Part shown: piece after piece, positions 7,921 to 10,305 of the stretch
Position numbering within the stretch: the first letter of the stretch is position 1
Layout: each line of letters starts with the position of its first letter
Source of the DNA: Pleurotus djamor
Lineage: Eukaryota > Basidiomycota > Agaricomycetes > Agaricales > Pleurotaceae
Length of the DNA: 10,305 nt
NCBI GenBank assembly: GCA_029747585.1
Contig: JAPEVF010001390.1
Span: 1-10,305 of the forward strand
Direction: 5' to 3'
The notes under the pieces: generated by a model
The model's input: the letters and a program-made list of their open reading frames with translations, nothing else
What the model was told of the DNA's origin: nothing
Databases searched by the model: none
Translations under genes and position numbers: made by a program

Positions 7921-8228
7921 AGAAATGATGTCAGTGTCATTTTCATTAGGGCAGCGGATATATGGACGACATACCTCTCAGGGAAACTCGCTCGCAAATG
8001 GTTCGGTCGAGTTTCCATGGAGAAATGAAGAAAACGGTGAAAATCTCGAAAATGTCGAAATGTCGAGGTACGGCATCGCTTACGCCATCGTGCGTGGCCG
8101 AACGATGCTGGGTGATGGAGATAAGAGTTGCGTAGATCCTCTATCTCGTTGTGGACTCGTAATTCGAGGATCTAGGTACCACAAAGGTCAGTACTCTTTT
8201 GTGCGTGAATTTGACTGGATTTGCTTAC

Positions 8229-8337
8229 CTACCGCACTTTCCCCTTGTAGAACTCATTCCCCGATCTGAGGTGTAGGCAGATGGGGATGAGTAAGTGTAT
8301 TCGAGGTCGTTGGTGTGACCTCGAGATTTGTATAACC
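8229..8337 (-). CDS. Repeated exon, copy 1 (putative)
   Basis: Bounded on the minus strand by acceptor CTTGCTTGCAG (ending 8338) and donor GTAAGC (8228), 109 nt. It encodes GLYKSRGHTNDLEYTYSSPS, then AYTSDRGMSSTRGK. It differs from copy 2 by one base in length, so the two exons leave the frame differently. The peptide is unknown to me. Confidence 0.4.
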
Positions 8338-8400
8338 CTGCAAGCAAGGTGAGTGAGTGGTAAGTATCCTGTGTGCGTGAATGTGCCTGGATTTGCTTAC

Positions 8401-8510
8401 CTGCCGGGACTTTCCCCTTGTAGAACTCATTCCCCGATCTGAGGTGTAGGCAGATGGGGATGAGTAGGTGTATTCGAGGTCGTTGGTGAGACCTCGAGAT
8501 CTGTGGAACC
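8401..8510 (-). CDS. Repeated exon, copy 2 (putative)
   Basis: Bounded by acceptor CTTGCTTGCAG (ending 8511) and donor GTAAGC (8400), 110 nt. It encodes GFHRSRGLTNDLEYTYSSPS, then AYTSDRGMSSTRGKSRQ. The introns on either side are 8511-8564 (54 nt) and 8338-8400 (63 nt). Because 110 is not a multiple of three, using both copies in one message would change frame. Mutually exclusive use or decay is therefore more likely than joint inclusion. Confidence 0.4.
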
Positions 8511-8564
8511 CTGCAAGCAAGGTGAGTAAACATGCATTGGATGATTGAGGAAATGATTACTCAC

Positions 8565-8707
8565 CGAAATGGTCCGAGTTTGCATTGAACCGAGATCGTT
8601 CAGGGACACCCGGGTTCGAGAACAGGTGCGAAGCACAGTCTTCGAGGGCAGGTGGAGGTGTAGGATGAGTAAGTGTATTCGAGGCCGTTGGTGAGGCCCC
8701 GAGAGTC
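8565..8707 (-). CDS. Diverged repeated exon, copy 3 (putative)
   Basis: Lies between a possible acceptor ATCCAAG (8708) and donor GTGAGTAATC (8564). In the frame shared with copies 1 and 2 it reads SRGLTNGLEYTYSSYTST. Compared with them it lacks exactly nine bases (three codons, Pro-Ser-Ala), and about half of the other changes in the core are synonymous. This is the main hint that the minus frame was once under protein constraint. That frame later meets a stop, while another frame stays open to the donor. Confidence 0.4.
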
Positions 8708-8932
8708 CTTGGATATCCCGAAATGGTGAGTGTGCGTCGTGCGAGAATCAAATTGATCGTGGAGTCATTACTCACCGAAATGATTACTCAGGGATACTTA
8801 CCGCCGCAGGAACTCTGAATGAAAAGAGTGGTGTCGAGCTGAGAACCCTAGACATCTTGAAAACAAGGTGAGTGGCCGATGATCAAGGAATTACTCACGG
8901 AAATGTGTTCCTTGGTGCTCAGGGATGCTGCG

Positions 8933-9356
8933 TCAAGAGCTGAGCAGTGTAGGCAGATGGGGATGAGTAGTCCTACAAGTCAAAGTGAGTCCGAAATGGA
9001 TAAGCAAGTGATTACTCACCGAAATGTTTATTTTCGGCACCAGGAGGTGTAGGCAGATGGGGATGAGTGGGTGAGCGAGGTACCTAGATCTCGGGTGCAA
9101 CAGGTGAGTCAATGACGTTGTGGTCGAGAAGAGTTTACCTACCGAATAAGAGTTTAGCCAGAGCGGTGTACGATCGGTCGGCTCGCTTACTGAGAACAAT
9201 GGCGAAGGTGGGATGAGGTCATGATCGGCGACGCGATCATCTACGTAACTATGCCCTGGTCTAGCCATTGGCCACGATGCACAAGCTCTTGTCGTCGTCG
9301 TCGTCGTCGGTGACGGTGACGATGCTAGATGGATGGGAGAGCTTATATCATTGGGC
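8933..9356 (-). other. Open but unrecognised exon-like stretch
   Basis: Following the acceptor ACTGACTACTAG (ending 9357), one minus frame is open for about 140 codons. It includes MARPGHSYVDDRVADHDLIP, then a likely intron (donor GTAAGC, branch GGCTAAAC, acceptor TTCGGTAG, about 52 nt, near 9195-9144). Beyond it the frame runs through repeat copies and is probably not one exon. No domain is recognised. Confidence 0.35.
9291..9308. repeat. (GTC)6 microsatellite
   Basis: Six GTC units followed by GGTGACGGTGACG. On the minus strand it is GAC/ACG and gives a Thr run in the open frame of that region. Triplet-length change would keep frame. Confidence 0.95.
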
Positions 9357-9868
9357 CTAGTAGTCAGTATAAGAAAAGTGTCAAGTATCACGTAGAATTC
9401 ATGTACTACTTACCAGAGTTGATCCGCGGCTTAAGTGAACAAAAAATCAGTTAATTGAGAGTAAGAGAAAAGAGAAACAAGACACTCACGAAGATGAGTT
9501 GAGACTGGGACTAAGTAGACTTTGTGTGGGTGCGAAGTCAACTTGAAGTGTCAGAGTTGAGTGAATTTGTGATGACTTACAAACGAAGCTTCGACTTGAC
9601 TGCTCCGAAACCAAGAATTGAAGGAGATCAGTCGGTCACTGAGTACTGAACTATTCAAAAGTAAAAATTAGTAATACTCGCAAAGTGATAGCTTTAGGAC
9701 TCACTAGGTTGCTTCAAGTGGTTAAAGGAAAGTAAAGTCGTGTTAATGGTGAAGGATCATTGACTTGGACCAACCGAGAGTGGACGGATAGCGAAATGAA
9801 ATAGAACTGTAGAATCAAGGAATAGACTATTAGTGAGGGATCAGTAACTTGATTAATGATGAACTAAC
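9357..9868 (-). other. Spliced leader region: five candidate introns
   Basis: Minus-strand introns with donor, branch and acceptor all visible: 9868-9807 (GTTAGT...CTACAG, 62 nt), 9704-9651 (GTGAGT, TTACTAAT, GAATAG, 54 nt), 9580-9542 (GTAAGT...TTCAAG, 39 nt, short), 9489-9430 (GTGAGT, TTAACTGAT, CTTAAG, 60 nt) and 9413-9357 (GTAAGT, TACTGACT, ACTAG, 57 nt). Exons between them are 16-102 nt. The first ATG (9882) closes after about 16 codons in the joined exons, so these may be leader exons or part of a non-coding RNA. Confidence 0.55.
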
Positions 9869-9940
9869 CTTCTATGAGCATTGACCAAAGGGCGAGAGAA
9901 TCGAGATTGAGAGAGGTAGCGGAAAGAATAGAGAGCGGTC

Positions 9941-10028
9941 AAGAGAGAAGAGAGCGAGAGAGGAGAGAGAGGAGAGGAGAGTGAGAGGTGATGATGACTT
10001 TGACGCAAATGAGGCCCAGTATTTATAG
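9941..10028 (-). promoter_or_regulatory. Minus-strand promoter of the right-hand array
   Basis: CTATAAATA at 10028-10020 on the minus strand is followed by TCACCTCTCACTCTCC and a long CT-rich tract (about 9990-9941), typical of fungal start sites. The candidate first donor lies at 9868. Transcription would run leftward into the leader introns and then the repeated exons. The same promoter is present in the left repeat copy. Confidence 0.55.
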
Positions 10029-10305
10029 GGAGACGGCGAGGTGGTGAAGTGAGTGTAATCGTGCGTTTCCGAGTAAAGGGCACTCTGGAAGCAGCGGAAA
10101 ATTTCGTAGAATGATGCCATATCGGCTAAGACTTAAGCGAAGGGTTCTAGCGCCGAGGACCTACAGCCTAGGCAGCCAAGTGCCCGCCGGAAACGAGAGA
10201 ACGAGACGAATAGTACGAGGAGGAGAGGGTTGGATTCATTCAATTTCCGTTGTCCCTGTTCAAGTTCTGCTGGCACTCGTCGACTGGACCACGTCTCAGG
10301 CATGC
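9956..10305. repeat. Long terminal direct repeat, right copy
   Basis: Same as 23-372 throughout. It stops at the window edge inside what, in the left copy, continues as CATGGGCGCC. Upstream of 9956 the similarity fades within the GA-rich tract. Two differences in that tract and seven non-matching bases at the very left end are compatible with poor base calls at a contig end or with slight divergence between true copies. Confidence 0.95.

Larger units (their letters stand above)
5130..8080 (-). pseudogene. Decayed array of homologous exon modules
   Basis: At least eight segments align with one another (centres near 5320, 5780, 6025, 6330, 6640, 7090, 7390 and 7830; a fragment near 6480). In one minus frame they give YIPEFIRHPRIFDRVCERL (7830), YIPEVIRHWRTLSLVCGRV (6330), YIPEFLHGGRTSDRVCRRL (7090), HIPDFPT-stop-SPLSDRVCEGL (7390), VRHRSIFSYVYERL (6025), and MLLYHVVTYPQVYEGI (6640). 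Stops interrupt the aligned part in two copies on this strand, but in at least five on the opposite strand. Many copies end at a minus-strand donor (5151, 5561, 6178, 7661 and others), so the module behaves like a repeated exon of about 300-430 bp including its intron. I do not recognise the protein family. Frame breaks make a single intact product unlikely unless splicing is more intricate than I can see. Confidence 0.55.
8186..8527. repeat. 173-bp tandem duplication
   Basis: Two adjacent copies, about 8187-8353 and 8360-8526, are offset by 172-173 bp and nearly the same apart from scattered substitutions and a one-base indel. Each holds one exon-like segment with flanking intron sequence on the minus strand. 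The high similarity marks a recent event compared with the other repeats. Confidence 0.92.
8271..9067 (-). repeat. Five copies of a 21-bp motif encoding SSPSAYT
   Basis: GTGTAGGCAGATGGGGATGAG occurs at 8271, 8444, 8947 and 9047. A shortened copy at 8658-8669 lacks nine inner bases. On the minus strand each full copy encodes (S)SPSAYT in one frame, despite diverged flanks. The spacing is irregular (173, about 214, about 289 and 100 bp) and the intervening sequence is related, so this is not a CRISPR array. Confidence 0.85.
8190..9143 (-). other. Series of short intron-like segments with complementary ends
   Basis: On the plus strand seven short segments begin near GGTGAGT (or GGTCAGT/AAGTGAGT) and end near ACTCACC (or TTACCT): roughly 8186-8230, 8347-8402, 8521-8565, 8725-8776, 8866-8899, 8982-9020 and 9101-9143. 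The 8521-8565 segment has 9-bp inverted ends, GGTGAGTAA and TTACTCACC. Read on the minus strand they are introns with donor GTGAGT and branch-like ACTCAC 10-20 nt before the acceptor, which explains the symmetry. A miniature inverted-repeat element is the alternative. Confidence 0.5.

Noticed and set aside
8595..8625. tRNA B-box-like GGGTTCGAGAAC
   Set aside because: It does not fit GGTTCGANNCC at the last positions, no A box sits at the right distance, and no cloverleaf can be drawn.
8190..9110. CRISPR-like repeat array
   Set aside because: Repeat spacing is irregular, the intervening sequences are related to each other, and the context is intron-rich eukaryotic DNA.
9853..10120. Minus ORFs of 76 and 82 codons over the right promoter
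   Set aside because: They run through the TATA box and CT-rich start tract. Their Ser/Leu-rich translation simply reflects the pyrimidine run.
23..10305. A 9.9-kb LTR retrotransposon with the terminal repeats as LTRs
   Set aside because: No gag, protease, reverse transcriptase, RNase H or integrase motifs in any frame between the repeats, and no primer-binding or polypurine site next to them.

Overview
The window looks like nuclear DNA of a filamentous fungus, most likely a basidiomycete (Agaricomycete-like). This rests on many introns of about 40-77 nt with GTRNGT donors, CTRAY-type branch motifs and YAG acceptors, on TATA plus CT-rich promoters without Shine-Dalgarno sites, and on one gene joining a helical adaptor domain to a protein kinase domain. 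The genus cannot be told from sequence alone. No ORF longer than about 165 codons is uninterrupted. Much of the window is decayed, repeated, intron-bearing sequence.

Layout. The two ends are the same sequence: 23-372 equals 9956-10305 (350 bp, offset 9933). The window may therefore be a whole contig from a circular molecule, a tandem array with a unit near 9.93 kb, or an assembly overlap. From 770 to 2160 (+) a TATA/CT promoter leads into a degenerate array of at least eight copies of an intron-end-plus-exon motif (core TATATAG...CCATTTTATCGG). From 2596 to 2790 lies a TATA to AATAAA unit that could be a solo LTR or a short transcript.

The best gene is at 4139-2868 (-). Six exons splice without frame conflict into 333 residues: an N-terminal helical domain resembling fungal MLKL-NTD/HeLo-like adaptors, then a kinase N-lobe that ends after the hinge with no catalytic loop or DFG. 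It is probably a truncated kinase. A plausible first exon lies further upstream (4460-4303) next to three GATA motifs, but it does not join in frame.

From 4678 to 5270 (+) is a Ser/Pro-rich ORF split over several frames. From about 5130 to 8080 at least eight diverged copies of one module can be aligned; the minus strand is the likelier sense (recurring motif YIPEF.RH....DRVCERL). From 8186 to 9110 there are shorter tandem exons, including a 173-bp tandem duplication encoding a conserved SSPSAYT peptide on the minus strand. A minus-strand TATA box (10028-10020), a CT-rich leader and five well-formed introns (9868-9357) suggest that transcription enters the array from the right end. The whole right half may be one expanded, decaying, many-exon gene.

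The kinase and the repeat arrays share strand and intron style, but nothing seen here shows that they work together.
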